Notes under the pieces: generated by a model
What the model saw: only the letters and a program-made list of their open reading frames with translations
Told to the model about the DNA's origin: nothing
The model's database searches: none
Program-made: the position numbers and the translations under genes
Part shown: positions 34,028 to 43,805 of the stretch, piece after piece
How positions within the stretch are numbered: the first letter of the stretch is position 1
How the letters are laid out: each line of letters starts with the position of its first letter
DNA from: Defluviimonas sp. SAOS-178_SWC
Lineage (GTDB): Bacteria; Pseudomonadota; Alphaproteobacteria; Rhodobacterales; Rhodobacteraceae
Assembly (NCBI RefSeq): GCF_039830135.1
Contig: NZ_CP156081.1
Coordinates: 248,001 to 312,000, forward strand
Length of the DNA stretch: 64,000 nucleotides
Reading direction: 5' to 3'

Positions 34028-35059
34028 TCAGTCTCCCTTGGTGACGGATGCGCGCTGATCGTCCATTGCCATGGAGATCAGCAGCGGCTCCGTTTGTTGC
34101 CGTGTCTGAAAATCGGATTTGGACCCCATGCCGCGCCAATCCGCGAGGATCAGCGACTGCGCCACGGCACCGCCGAGCGTGGTGCCCGGCCCCGTGACGA
34201 TGAACAGGTCGGGCGCGAATTCCCGCGCCGCGATCTTGATCGCATGGGTGAAGTCGTAGGTCTCGGTCACCTGATGGCCGAGCGTGTAGTCCCAGAGCGC
34301 ATGGGAATCGGTGGCGCCCGGCCACCAGATCGCGCCCCGCCCGTCGATCAGCGGCAGCTTCGGCTGACCGAAGAGCGAGGGCGAGAGCCTTGCGCGGCCG
34401 CGTTCGGCGACCGGTGCCTGGAGCGTCGAATGGAAGGCCGCGTGATTGGCAAGCCGCATCGGGAATCGACCCTGTAGCGGCGGAACGGCGGCCTCGAAAG
34501 CGGCAAGCCCTGCCTCGTCCCCCGCGAGCACAAGCATCCCGCCGAGGTCGATCGAAAGCGTCAGGACATGCTCCGCACGGCTGGCGATGTCGCCGACCAG
34601 CGCCATCAACTCGGCCTTGCGTGCCGGATCGGGCCGCCAGTCCTCGTCCACGAAAGGATAGATCAGCTGGCCGCCGATCAGCGCCTCCTGCATCAGGGTG
34701 CCCATCGTGTTTACGGTTTCGAACCCCGCCTCTGCGGTCAGTGCGCCGCCGCAGGCGAGCGCGGAGTACCAGCCCATCGAATTGCCGGTCACCGCGACGA
34801 CCTCGACCCCGTCGATGGCGCGAAAATCGCCGAGCGTCGCCGCGTAGATCAGCGCCGAGGCGTTGTCGCCGCGGGTATGGCGCGCGACCGAATAACTCGC
34901 CGCGCCGTCGAGCGTCGAAAGCGTCTCCTGCCCCAGCCCCTCGCGCGTCCGGTCGAAGGCGCCGAGAAGCGCCGTGTCGGCGACATGCCGTTTCAGATAG
35001 CCCAGCTCGGTCTTGGTGTAGGTGCCCCGACCGGGGCAGATGACGACCGCCGTTTTCAT
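34028..35059 (-). CDS. FabD/MdcH-like acyltransferase of unknown acyl substrate
   Basis: A 343-residue protein of the malonyl-CoA:ACP transacylase fold. The nucleophile elbow is TGNSMGWYSAL, fitting G-x-S-x-G, and a catalytic histidine is in the HAAFHSTL segment. A standard FabD would sit in a fatty acid synthesis cluster. Here its start overlaps the end of a fused E1 dehydrogenase gene and its end abuts the aminoadipate-semialdehyde dehydrogenase gene. That placement implies a role in lysine breakdown or in handling the glutaryl moiety. The true acyl donor and acceptor are unknown. Confidence 0.78.
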   Translation of the reverse strand: MKTAVVICPGRGTYTKTELGYLKRHVADTALLGAFDRTREGLGQETLSTLDGAASYSVARHTRGDNASALIYAATLGDFRAIDGVEVVAVTGNSMGWYSALACGGALTAEAGFETVNTMGTLMQEALIGGQLIYPFVDEDWRPDPARKAELMALVGDIASRAEHVLTLSIDLGGMLVLAGDEAGLAAFEAAVPPLQGRFPMRLANHAAFHSTLQAPVAERGRARLSPSLFGQPKLPLIDGRGAIWWPGATDSHALWDYTLGHQVTETYDFTHAIKIAAREFAPDLFIVTGPGTTLGGAVAQSLILADWRGMGSKSDFQTRQQTEPLLISMAMDDQRASVTKGD

Positions 35060-37245
35060 GCCCCGCCTCCGATCAGCGCCATTGCGGCGTCGAAAATGCC
35101 GTCGGCCGAGGGCATGGTCGCGGCATAGGCCGGGCCGGTGGCGATGAAGCTGTCCTCGGCGGTCAACCTTGCATGCGGCACAACCGTACGCTCGGTGAAA
35201 AGCGTCATAAGCGCCTCCGCGATCCCGCCTGAACGGCGCGTCTCATCGACGACGAGAATGCGTTTCGCCCCGTTGACCGCTTCGATCAGCGCGTCGGCGG
35301 GCAGGGGCGAAAGCCAGCGCATGTCGATGACGCGCGCCTTGACGCCTGTATCGGCGAGCCTACGTTCGGCCTGCCGCGAGAGGTAACAGCCATTCCCGAA
35401 GCTCACGATAGCAAGGTCCGTCCCATCGCCGTGAACGCCCACCTCCCCCAGCGAAATGACTTCATTCGGGGCGGGATAGAGCCGCATCCAGCCGCCGTCC
35501 TTGTCGCCGTGCAGATCCCGCATGGGATAAAGCGCGATCGGTTCCAGGAAAACCACGACCCGCTGCTCCTCACGCGCGAGCCGCACGCATTCGCGCAGCA
35601 TCTTCGCCGCATCTGCCCCGTTCGACGGGCAGGCGAGGATCACGCCCGGAATATCGCGCAGGACGGCAACCGAGTTGTCGTTGTGGAAATGCCCGCCGAA
35701 GCCCTTCTGATAGCCAAGCCCGGCAATGCGCAGCACCATGGGATTGGTGTACTGCCCGTTCGAGAAGAACGGCAGCGTCGCGGCCTCGCCCCGGATCTGG
35801 TCCTCGGCATTGTGGAGATAGGCCAGGAACTGGATCTCCGGCATCGGGACAAAGCCGTTCTGCGCCATGCCGATGGCGAGGCCGAGGATCGACTGTTCGT
35901 CGAGCAGCGTGTCGATCATCCGGTCCGGCCCGAATCGCTGCGTCAGCTTCTGGGTGACACCGTAGACGCCGCCCTTGCGGCCGACATCCTCGCCCATCAT
36001 GACGATCTCGCCATTGTCCAGCATCAGGTCGGTCAGCGCCCAGTTGATCAGCCGCGACATGATCTGCGGCTCTTTCATCGCCTTCATGTCGGCGCCGAAG
36101 GCCGCCGCACGTGCCTCGTCACTCGGGCCGTTCGTCGGTTTGCATGCCCGCCTTGGCGGGATCAGCGACGCCATCACGTCGCCCGCCGTCTTCAATCGCG
36201 GCCGGGTGACCGCCTCGCCGGCGATGCGGGCCACGCGCGCGTTGGTCTCCTCGTAGATCGCCAGTGCCTCGGCGGGCGACAGCGCGCCGGCGTGATCCAT
36301 CAGCCGCACGGCGTGCAGAAGCGGGTCATTCGCCTCCTCCGCCTCGACTTCGTCGCGGCTGAGATACGTCGTCGGCACGTCGGCGCCGGCATGGCCGTAA
36401 AGCCGGATCGTGCGGATATGCAGGAAGGCGGGCTTCTTGCGGGTGCGGACGTAGGCCGCAGCCTCACCGGCGACGCGGAAGGTGTCGTAGAGATCGAGCC
36501 CGTCGCAGGCGAAGTACTTCAGTCCCGGCCGGTCGCGGAACGTCGCCGCGATCCAGCCTTTGGGGGTCTTGGTGGAAATGCCGATGCCGTTGTCCTCGCA
36601 GACGAAAAGCAGGGGCAGCGGGATCGACTGGTAGGAGGTCCATCCCGCCGTGTTGAAGGCCCCCTGCGCGGTCGAATGATTGGCGGATGCGTCGCCGAAC
36701 GAACAGCAGACGATGGCGTCGTCGGGCAGTTCCTTGTGCTCGGGCGCATGCCGGCGTGCCGCGCCGATGGCATAGGCCGCGCCCACGGCCTTCGGCAGAT
36801 GCGAGGCGATCGTCGAGGTCTGCGGCGGGATGTTCAGCGCCTTGGAGCCCAGAACCTTGTGCCGCCCGCCCGAGATCGGGTCCTCGGACGAGGCGGCGAA
36901 GCTCAAAAGCATGTCCCAGGCGATGGACTGGCCGGGAACCTGCTGGCTGCGCGCGATCTGGAAGGCCGCGTCGCGGTAATGGAGGAACGCCATGTCTGTC
37001 GGCCTCAGCGCCGCCGCCACCGCCGCCATCCCTTCGTGACCGGATGACCCGATCGTATAAAAGCCCTGCCCGGCCTTCTGCATGGCCCGGCTCTGCCGGT
37101 CGAGTGCGCGCGACAGGCAGCCAGCGCGGAAGATCGCGACGGCACCGGTCTGCCCGAGCGGTCCCGCCGGCGTGCTGCCGGCTGGAAGGTCGCCGGAAGC
37201 GACCCGGCGCAGGAAGTTGTCATGAACGATGTCAGCGCGGTCCAT
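35056..37245 (-). CDS. Fused E1 alpha-beta thiamine-diphosphate 2-oxoacid dehydrogenase (branched-chain type)
   Basis: A 729-residue fusion of E1 alpha and E1 beta. The ThDP motif begins with GDASANHSTAQGAF and ends in CEDNGIGIS. The beta half starts near residue 390 (INWALTDLMLDN, MGEDVGRKGGVYGVTQ). The closest architecture is the branched-chain 2-oxoacid dehydrogenase E1. In a lysine cluster the logical substrate is 2-oxoadipate, yielding glutaryl groups that glutaryl-CoA dehydrogenase next door would use. No E2 or E3 gene is adjacent; a FabD-like gene overlaps its end instead. Confidence 0.85.
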   Translation of the reverse strand: MDRADIVHDNFLRRVASGDLPAGSTPAGPLGQTGAVAIFRAGCLSRALDRQSRAMQKAGQGFYTIGSSGHEGMAAVAAALRPTDMAFLHYRDAAFQIARSQQVPGQSIAWDMLLSFAASSEDPISGGRHKVLGSKALNIPPQTSTIASHLPKAVGAAYAIGAARRHAPEHKELPDDAIVCCSFGDASANHSTAQGAFNTAGWTSYQSIPLPLLFVCEDNGIGISTKTPKGWIAATFRDRPGLKYFACDGLDLYDTFRVAGEAAAYVRTRKKPAFLHIRTIRLYGHAGADVPTTYLSRDEVEAEEANDPLLHAVRLMDHAGALSPAEALAIYEETNARVARIAGEAVTRPRLKTAGDVMASLIPPRRACKPTNGPSDEARAAAFGADMKAMKEPQIMSRLINWALTDLMLDNGEIVMMGEDVGRKGGVYGVTQKLTQRFGPDRMIDTLLDEQSILGLAIGMAQNGFVPMPEIQFLAYLHNAEDQIRGEAATLPFFSNGQYTNPMVLRIAGLGYQKGFGGHFHNDNSVAVLRDIPGVILACPSNGADAAKMLRECVRLAREEQRVVVFLEPIALYPMRDLHGDKDGGWMRLYPAPNEVISLGEVGVHGDGTDLAIVSFGNGCYLSRQAERRLADTGVKARVIDMRWLSPLPADALIEAVNGAKRILVVDETRRSGGIAEALMTLFTERTVVPHARLTAEDSFIATGPAYAATMPSADGIFDAAMALIGGGA

Positions 37246-37274
37246 CTTTCCAACCGATACTCTTCATCTTGCTC

Positions 37275-37324
37275 CAAATATCCCCGCCGGAGGCATCGAC
37301 CGTATGGTCCGGGCCTCCGGCGGG
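37275..37324 (-). terminator. Strong composite hairpin after the glutaryl-CoA dehydrogenase gene
   Basis: A perfect 12-bp inverted repeat (CCCGCCGGAGGC at 37283-37294 and its complement at 37313-37324) encloses a loop that itself pairs GACC with GGTC. On the minus strand it is followed by GATATTTGGAGCAAGATGAAGAG. It separates gcdH from the E1 gene, so the latter may have its own promoter or rely on read-through. Confidence 0.72.
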
Positions 37325-37345
37325 TTCGTTCTCGTGCAGTGGCCG

Positions 37346-38554
<1,209 letters not shown>

Positions 38555-38561
38555 TTGATCC

Positions 38562-39767
38562 TCACTTGAGCGATGCGCAGAAACGCGCGATTCGGGTTGC
38601 GGCCTCGCGGAGCGAAGCTCTCGAATAGGCATAGGACAGCCGGAGATGGCCGGGCGTTCCGAAGGCGCGGCCGGGGACGAGAGCGACGCCTTCGGCGGCA
38701 AGGAGCGCCTCGCAGAAATCGGCATCGGTTTCGATCGTGCGTCCGTCGCGGGTCTGTTTTCCCAAGGCGGCCGTGCAGTCGGGGAAAAGATAGAAGGCCC
38801 CGTCCGCGGAGGGGCAGGAAAGCAGCCCCGTCGCGTTCAAAGCCTCCACCATCATGTCGCGCCGCTCGCGGAAATCGTCGCAGTGCTCGGCCAGAAGCTG
38901 CTGGTCGCCGGAAAGCGCCGCCGCCGCGGCCGCCTGGCTGACGGAGGAAGCGCCGGAGGTGATCTGGCTCTGCACCGCGATCATCGCCGAGATGAGGCGC
39001 TTCGGCCCGATACCCCAACCGATCCGCCAGCCGGTCATCGCATAGCTTTTCGACACGCCGTTCACGATCAGGGTCCGATCTGCAAGATCTGGCGCCGCCG
39101 CGCGGAAAGAACGGAACGGCACGTAGGAAATATGCTGATAGATCTCGTCGACCATGATCCCCACATGCGGCGCGTCGCGCAAGACCTCCGCCAAGGCGTC
39201 GAGGTCTTCCGCGGAATAGACCGCGCCCGACGGGTTCGACGGCGAGTTCAGCAGCAGCCAGCGTGTCTTCGGACCGATTGCGGCGCGAAGCGCCTCCGGC
39301 GTCACCCGGAAACCTGTTGCGGCAGAGGTTGGAAGGATCACCGAACGGCCTGCGCAGACCGTGACGATGTCGGGATAGCTCGTCCAGTAGGGTGCGACGA
39401 TCAACACCTCGTCGCCGGGATCGAGGGTGGCCGCGAAGGCGTTGTAAAGCACCTGTTTCGCGCCGGTTGAGACAATGATTTCGCCGATGGCCGGCCGGTA
39501 GCCGCTCTCCCGCTCGCACGCCGCAGCAATGGCTTCCCGAAGCTGAATTGTTCCGGCCGTCAGCGTGTAGGTCGTCTCGCCCTTCAGGGCGGCAAGATGC
39601 GCGGCCTCGATCACCGGCGCCGGCGTCGGGAAGTCCGGCTCCCCGGTGCCGAGAGTGATGATGGCGCGCCCCTCGCGCTTCAATGCGTCGGCCAGCTCCG
39701 AGATCTTCAAGATCTCCGACAGTTCCACGGCGTCGATCCGGGTTGAGCGTCGAAAAGGGTCGGACAT
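38562..39767 (-). CDS. Class I aminotransferase (aspartate/2-aminoadipate type)
   Basis: A roughly 401-residue fold-type I aminotransferase with [25 protein letters not shown], and the PLP lysine in [14 protein letters not shown]. The start is set at the second of two adjacent ATGs, five bases after GAGG; an ATG nine codons earlier (39794) is possible. In this cluster it most plausibly converts 2-aminoadipate to 2-oxoadipate, linking the semialdehyde dehydrogenase to the E1 and gcdH. General aspartate or aromatic aminotransferase activity cannot be excluded. It is divergent from a LysR-type gene. Confidence 0.87.
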   Translation of the reverse strand: MSDPFRRSTRIDAVELSEILKISELADALKREGRAIITLGTGEPDFPTPAPVIEAAHLAALKGETTYTLTAGTIQLREAIAAACERESGYRPAIGEIIVSTGAKQVLYNAFAATLDPGDEVLIVAPYWTSYPDIVTVCAGRSVILPTSAATGFRVTPEALRAAIGPKTRWLLLNSPSNPSGAVYSAEDLDALAEVLRDAPHVGIMVDEIYQHISYVPFRSFRAAAPDLADRTLIVNGVSKSYAMTGWRIGWGIGPKRLISAMIAVQSQITSGASSVSQAAAAAALSGDQQLLAEHCDDFRERRDMMVEALNATGLLSCPSADGAFYLFPDCTAALGKQTRDGRTIETDADFCEALLAAEGVALVPGRAFGTPGHLRLSYAYSRASLREAATRIARFCASLK

Positions 39768-39840
39768 CATGGCCTCACGCAATGTCTTATGCACTATGGG
39801 CTATTAATTTCGGCGGGAATAGCGTTATTCTGACCGTATG

Positions 39841-39859
39841 ATATGTATGATACTCATAT
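39841..39859. promoter_or_regulatory. Inverted repeat at the LysR/aminotransferase divergent gap
   Basis: ATATG-(9)-CATAT lies immediately before the LysR ATG, in a stretch rich in AT compared with its surroundings. It might be an autoregulatory site. The spacing does not match T-N11-A exactly, so confidence is low. Confidence 0.35.
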
Positions 39860-39860
39860 A

Positions 39861-40778
39861 ATGGCCACGCCGCGCCGCCTTCTGCCGTCGATTTCGCTGC
39901 TTGCGGCCTTTGAATCCGTGGTTCGTACCGGGTCGACGCTTGCGGCCGCGCGCGATCTCGACCTGACACAGGGCGCGGTCAGCCGGCTCATCCAGTCGTT
40001 GGAGGCTCAACTCGGCGTCACGCTCTTTCTGCGCGAGCGTCGCCGGCTGGTGCCGACCGACCCTGCGCTCGCCTATGCGCGCGACGTGGTGAAGGCGCTC
40101 GATCTCATCTCGCGTGGGTCGATGCGGGTCAGGTCGAATACCGGCGGTGGAACGCTGTCGTTGGCGATCCTGCCCACCTTCGGCACCCGCTGGCTCGCCC
40201 CGCGCCTGCCACGGTTCCTCGCGGCCCATCCGGGCGTGACGATCAACCTCGGCACAAGGCTCAAACCCTTCGATTTCGAGGAGGAGGGCTTCGATGCCGC
40301 CATCCATTTCGGCACCGAGAACTGGGCGGGCGCTGGCGCGATCAAGCTTTTCGACGAGCGGTTGGTGGCCTGCTGCGCGCCTCGCTTTCTGACGGATCAC
40401 CCGATTGGCGCGGCGCGCGACATGATCGGCCTTCCCCTCCTGCAACTCGAAACCCGGCCCAATGCCTGGGCATCGTGGTTCGCGCATCACGGGGTTTCCG
40501 ACCGGGTGCCGCAAGGCATGCTTTTCGATCAGTTCGCGCCGATGATCGAGGCGGTGATCCACGGGCTTGGCGTGGCGCTGCTGCCGGAGTTCCTGGCGCG
40601 ACAGGAACTGGCGGACGGGCGATTGGTCGAGGCATTCGGCGGCCCGGTGCCGACAGAGGGCAGCTACTACCTAGTCTGGCCCTCGGTCGGCGCCTGGTAT
40701 CCGCCGCTTCAGGCGTTCCGCGCCTGGCTTGAGGCGGAAGCGGCCGATCCGGATGGAGAGGCCATGCTGCCCCGTTGA
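39861..40778 (+). CDS. LysR-family regulator (GcvA-like)
   Basis: A 305-residue regulator with an N-terminal helix-turn-helix containing STLAAARDLDLTQGAVSRLI and an effector domain of the GcvA/AmpR branch (LSLAILPTFGTRWLAPRLPRF, FDAAIHFG). The start is MATPRRL; an in-frame ATG six codons earlier overlaps the palindromic region and lacks a ribosome site. It is divergent from the aminotransferase/gcdH group and is a reasonable controller for it, although glycine- or amino-acid-related control of the kbl-tdh genes downstream is also possible. Confidence 0.88.
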   Translation: MATPRRLLPSISLLAAFESVVRTGSTLAAARDLDLTQGAVSRLIQSLEAQLGVTLFLRERRRLVPTDPALAYARDVVKALDLISRGSMRVRSNTGGGTLSLAILPTFGTRWLAPRLPRFLAAHPGVTINLGTRLKPFDFEEEGFDAAIHFGTENWAGAGAIKLFDERLVACCAPRFLTDHPIGAARDMIGLPLLQLETRPNAWASWFAHHGVSDRVPQGMLFDQFAPMIEAVIHGLGVALLPEFLARQELADGRLVEAFGGPVPTEGSYYLVWPSVGAWYPPLQAFRAWLEAEAADPDGEAMLPR

Positions 40779-40809
40779 CCTTTCGCCGTTGCGGGATCAC
40801 CTTCGCACC

Positions 40810-41370
40810 ATGAACACGCGCCCCGACATCCATGACCGGCTTGCCGCCTCGCTGAAGGAGGCGCGAAAGTCCAAGGGGCTGAGCCTCGACGCGGTGGCCA
40901 AGCTGTCCGGGGTCTCACGCTCGATGGTCAGCCAGATCGAGAGGGGCGAATCGAGTCCGACCGTCTCGACCCTGTGGAACCTCACGCAAGCCTTGCAGGT
41001 GGATTTCGCCGGGCTTCTCGAAGGCCGGTCGACGCCGGGGATCGAAGTGATCCGCGCCGAGGCCGCCCCGGTCATCGCCGGTCGTGGCAAAGGCGTCCGC
41101 ATCCGGATCCTGTCTCCGGCGGAGGCCGCCGGGGAGCATGAGGTCTACGACCTCGGCTTCGACGCGGGCGGGACGCTTGTCAGCGATCCGCACGGGCCGG
41201 GTTGCCGCGAACATCTGACGGTGCTGGAAGGGGTCGTGGTCGTGGTGTCGGGCGAGGACACGCAGCGCCTCGGCGTTGGCGATACCGCCCGCTATTTCGC
41301 CGACCGCCCGCACCGGATCGAGGCCGAGGGCGGGCCGGCGCGGGCGATCCTGATCGTGCAGAATTCCTGA
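40810..41370 (+). CDS. XRE-family regulator with C-terminal cupin domain
   Basis: A 186-residue protein with an N-terminal HTH (LSLDAVAKLSGVSRSMVSQI) followed by a small cupin sensor domain (VLEGVVVVVSGEDTQRLGVGDTARYF, then HRIEAEG). The start MNTRPDI is chosen so that the helix-turn-helix is at its usual position; the upstream in-frame codons overlap the LysR gene. XRE-cupin regulators such as SutR or PuuR sense small metabolites. It precedes kbl-tdh on the same strand by 144 bases and probably controls them via repeats in that gap. Confidence 0.9.
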   Translation: MNTRPDIHDRLAASLKEARKSKGLSLDAVAKLSGVSRSMVSQIERGESSPTVSTLWNLTQALQVDFAGLLEGRSTPGIEVIRAEAAPVIAGRGKGVRIRILSPAEAAGEHEVYDLGFDAGGTLVSDPHGPGCREHLTVLEGVVVVVSGEDTQRLGVGDTARYFADRPHRIEAEGGPARAILIVQNS

Positions 41371-41429
41371 CGGGCGGGCGCCGTTGGGGGGCGTTTGCAG
41401 TGGTGCATTTGGGAACGGACGGACGCAGG

Positions 41430-41456
41430 AATCCGTGATACGGGACGTCAATCCGT
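41430..41456. promoter_or_regulatory. Direct and inverted repeats upstream of kbl (candidate XRE-cupin operator)
   Basis: AATCCGT occurs at 41430-41436 and again at 41450-41456, 20 bases apart, equal to about two helical turns. The first copy also forms the inverted repeat CCGT-GAT-ACGG. Both are directly upstream of the kbl promoter. Confidence 0.5.
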
Positions 41457-41460
41457 TATA

Positions 41461-41488
41461 TTGACAAATGCGTGATCGCGGATAATAT
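41461..41488 (+). promoter_or_regulatory. Sigma70-like promoter of kbl-tdh
   Basis: A consensus -35 TTGACA at 41461-41466 is separated by 16 bases from TAATAT at 41483-41488 as the -10. The kbl ATG lies 26 bases beyond, with AGGAGGAG in between. It follows the repeats described just upstream, so repression or activation by the XRE-cupin protein is likely. Confidence 0.6.
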
Positions 41489-41514
41489 TCCATCATATAG
41501 GAGGAGATTCTGCC

Positions 41515-42705
41515 ATGTCGGACAAGGCTGCCTTTCTCGCCCATCTCGGCGACACGCTCACGGGGATCGAGGCTGAAGGTTTGTTCAAGCGCGAACGGCT
41601 CATCACCTCGGCGCAGGGCGCGCATGTGACAGTCGCCAGTCGCGACATGCTGAACCTTTGCGCCAACAACTATCTTGGCCTTGCCGATCACCCAAGGCTG
41701 ATCGAAGCGGCGAAGGCGGCGATGGACGATCACGGCTACGGCATGGCCTCGGTCCGCTTCATCTGCGGTACTCAGGACCTGCACCGGGAGCTGGAGGCGA
41801 GGATCGCGCGGTTCCTGGGGAAGGACGATTCCATTCTCTTCGCCGCCTGCTTCGATGCGAACGGTGGACTGTTCGAGCCGCTTCTGGGGCCCGAAGACGC
41901 GGTAATCTCGGATGCGCTCAACCATGCGTCGATCATCGACGGGATCCGGCTCTGCAAGGCCAGGCGCTACCGCTACGCCAATTCCGACATGGCCGACCTG
42001 GAGGCGCAGTTGAAGAGCGCCCGCGCGGATGGCGCGCGGTTCATCCTGATCGCGACGGATGGCGTCTTCTCGATGGACGGGTATCTTGCCAAGCTGCCGG
42101 AGATCGCGGCGCTGGCAGAGAAATACGGCGCACTGACAATGGTGGACGATTGCCACGCAACCGGGTTCATGGGCCCGCAGGGGCGCGGCACGCCCGCCCA
42201 TGCCGGGGTCGAGGTCGATATCCTGACCGGGACGCTGGGCAAGGCGCTGGGCGGTGCCCTTGGTGGCTACGTCGCGGGCCCGCAGCCGGTCATCGACCTT
42301 CTGCGCCAGAGGGCGCGACCTTACCTCTTCTCCAATGCCCTGCCACCCGCCGTCGTCTCCGCCGGGATCGCGGCGCTTGACCTCGTCGAGGCAGCCGACG
42401 ACCTTCGCGCGCAGCTCTTTGGGAACGCAAGCTATTGGCGCGCCGGGCTGACCGATGCGGGCTTTGCCCTGCTGCCCGGCGAACACCCGATCATCCCGGT
42501 CATGCTGGGCGAGGCGAAACTCGCACAGGCCATGGCTGCGTCGCTTTTCGAGCGGGGCGTCTATGTCTCGGGCTTCTTTTTTCCGGTCGTGCCGAAAGGG
42601 CAGGCGCGCATCCGGACGCAGATGAATGCCAGGCTGACGCGGGACGATCTGGATTTCGCGCTCGACGCCTTCCGGGGCGCGGGCAAGGCGGTGGGGGCGA
42701 TCTGA
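41515..42705 (+). CDS. kbl: Glycine C-acetyltransferase (2-amino-3-ketobutyrate CoA ligase)
   Basis: A 396-residue alpha-oxoamine synthase, close to Kbl over its full length: [29 protein letters not shown], and the PLP lysine Lys243 in [15 protein letters not shown]. It cleaves 2-amino-3-oxobutyrate with CoA into glycine and acetyl-CoA. A very strong ribosome site (AGGAGGAG) precedes the ATG. The stop overlaps the tdh start by one base (TGATG), forming the usual threonine degradation pair. Confidence 0.96.
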   Translation: MSDKAAFLAHLGDTLTGIEAEGLFKRERLITSAQGAHVTVASRDMLNLCANNYLGLADHPRLIEAAKAAMDDHGYGMASVRFICGTQDLHRELEARIARFLGKDDSILFAACFDANGGLFEPLLGPEDAVISDALNHASIIDGIRLCKARRYRYANSDMADLEAQLKSARADGARFILIATDGVFSMDGYLAKLPEIAALAEKYGALTMVDDCHATGFMGPQGRGTPAHAGVEVDILTGTLGKALGGALGGYVAGPQPVIDLLRQRARPYLFSNALPPAVVSAGIAALDLVEAADDLRAQLFGNASYWRAGLTDAGFALLPGEHPIIPVMLGEAKLAQAMAASLFERGVYVSGFFFPVVPKGQARIRTQMNARLTRDDLDFALDAFRGAGKAVGAI

Positions 42706-43742
42706 TGCGCAACGACATGAAGGCACTGGCGAAGACGAAACCCGAAGTCGGCCTCTGGATGGAGCACCGCCCGGTGCCCGAGATCGGTCCGGACGATGTG
42801 CTGATCCGCATCCGAAAGACCGGCATCTGCGGCACCGATATCCATATCTGGAACTGGGATGAGTGGGCGGCACGGACCGTTCCGGTGGGGCTGGTGACGG
42901 GTCACGAATTCGCCGGCGAGATCGTGGAGATCGGCCGCAACGTCGAAGGGCTCAGCATCGGCCAGCGATGCTCCGGCGAGGGCCATCTGATCGGCAAACA
43001 GTCGCGGCAGTCGCGTGCCGGCAAGTTCCACCTCGACCCCGCCACGCGCGGGATCGGCGTGAACGAGCAGGGGGCTTTCGCCGAATACCTGAAACTGCCC
43101 GCCTTCAACGTGGTGCCCTTGCCCGATGAGATCGACGACGAGATCGGGGCTATCCTCGATCCCTTGGGCAATGCGGTGCACACGGCCCTGTCCTTCGATC
43201 TGGTGGGAGAGGACGTGCTGATCACCGGCGCCGGTCCCATTGGGATCATGGCGGCGGCCGTCGCGCGGCATGTCGGCGCCCGGCATGTCGTCATCACCGA
43301 CGTCAATCAGGACCGGCTTGATCTTGCCGCGAAGGTCGCCGACGTCGTCCCGGTGAACGTCGCGAAGCAGGATCTCAAGGATGTCGAGGGCGTCCTGAAG
43401 ATGAAGGAAGGCTTCGATGTCGGGATGGAGATGTCCGGCAATCAGGTGGCGCTCGACCAGATGGTCGAGAACCTCGTGATGGGCGGGCGCATCGCCATGC
43501 TCGGTATCCCGCCGGGCAAGTCGCCCGTCGACTGGTCTCGCATCGTCTTCAAGGCGATCACGATCAAGGGCGTCTATGGCCGGGAGATTTTCGAGACCTG
43601 GTACAAGATGATCGCGATGCTGGAAAACGGCCTCGATATCCGCCGGGTGATCACCCACCGCTTCCCCGTCGATCGCTTCGCCGACGGGTTCGAGGTGATG
43701 CGATCGGGCAAAAGCGGCAAGGTCGTGCTCGACTGGACATGA
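42705..43742 (+). CDS. tdh: L-threonine 3-dehydrogenase lacking the structural zinc cysteines
   Basis: A 345-residue zinc medium-chain dehydrogenase that oxidises threonine to 2-amino-3-oxobutyrate, the Kbl substrate. The catalytic zinc site is intact (Cys42 in [10 protein letters not shown], His67-Glu68 in TGHEFAGE), and NAD binding is by [11 protein letters not shown]. In E. coli Tdh a structural zinc is bound by four cysteines in the lobe after SGEGH; here the aligned residues are Gly97, Ser100, Ser103 and Asp111, so the structural zinc appears lost. The start overlaps kbl. Identity is secure from [12 protein letters not shown] N-terminus and gene pairing. Confidence 0.94.
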   Translation: MRNDMKALAKTKPEVGLWMEHRPVPEIGPDDVLIRIRKTGICGTDIHIWNWDEWAARTVPVGLVTGHEFAGEIVEIGRNVEGLSIGQRCSGEGHLIGKQSRQSRAGKFHLDPATRGIGVNEQGAFAEYLKLPAFNVVPLPDEIDDEIGAILDPLGNAVHTALSFDLVGEDVLITGAGPIGIMAAAVARHVGARHVVITDVNQDRLDLAAKVADVVPVNVAKQDLKDVEGVLKMKEGFDVGMEMSGNQVALDQMVENLVMGGRIAMLGIPPGKSPVDWSRIVFKAITIKGVYGREIFETWYKMIAMLENGLDIRRVITHRFPVDRFADGFEVMRSGKSGKVVLDWT

Positions 43743-43805
43743 TCGCCGCTTTCCCGGCGCGCGGCCCGTGCTAGGGTCGCGCCCGGAGCCATTGCGGAGT
43801 GCGCC

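Noticed and set aside
34028..35059. Fatty-acid-synthesis FabD
   Set aside because: The fold matches, but no fab genes adjoin and it is translationally coupled to lysine-pathway genes, so the housekeeping role is unlikely.
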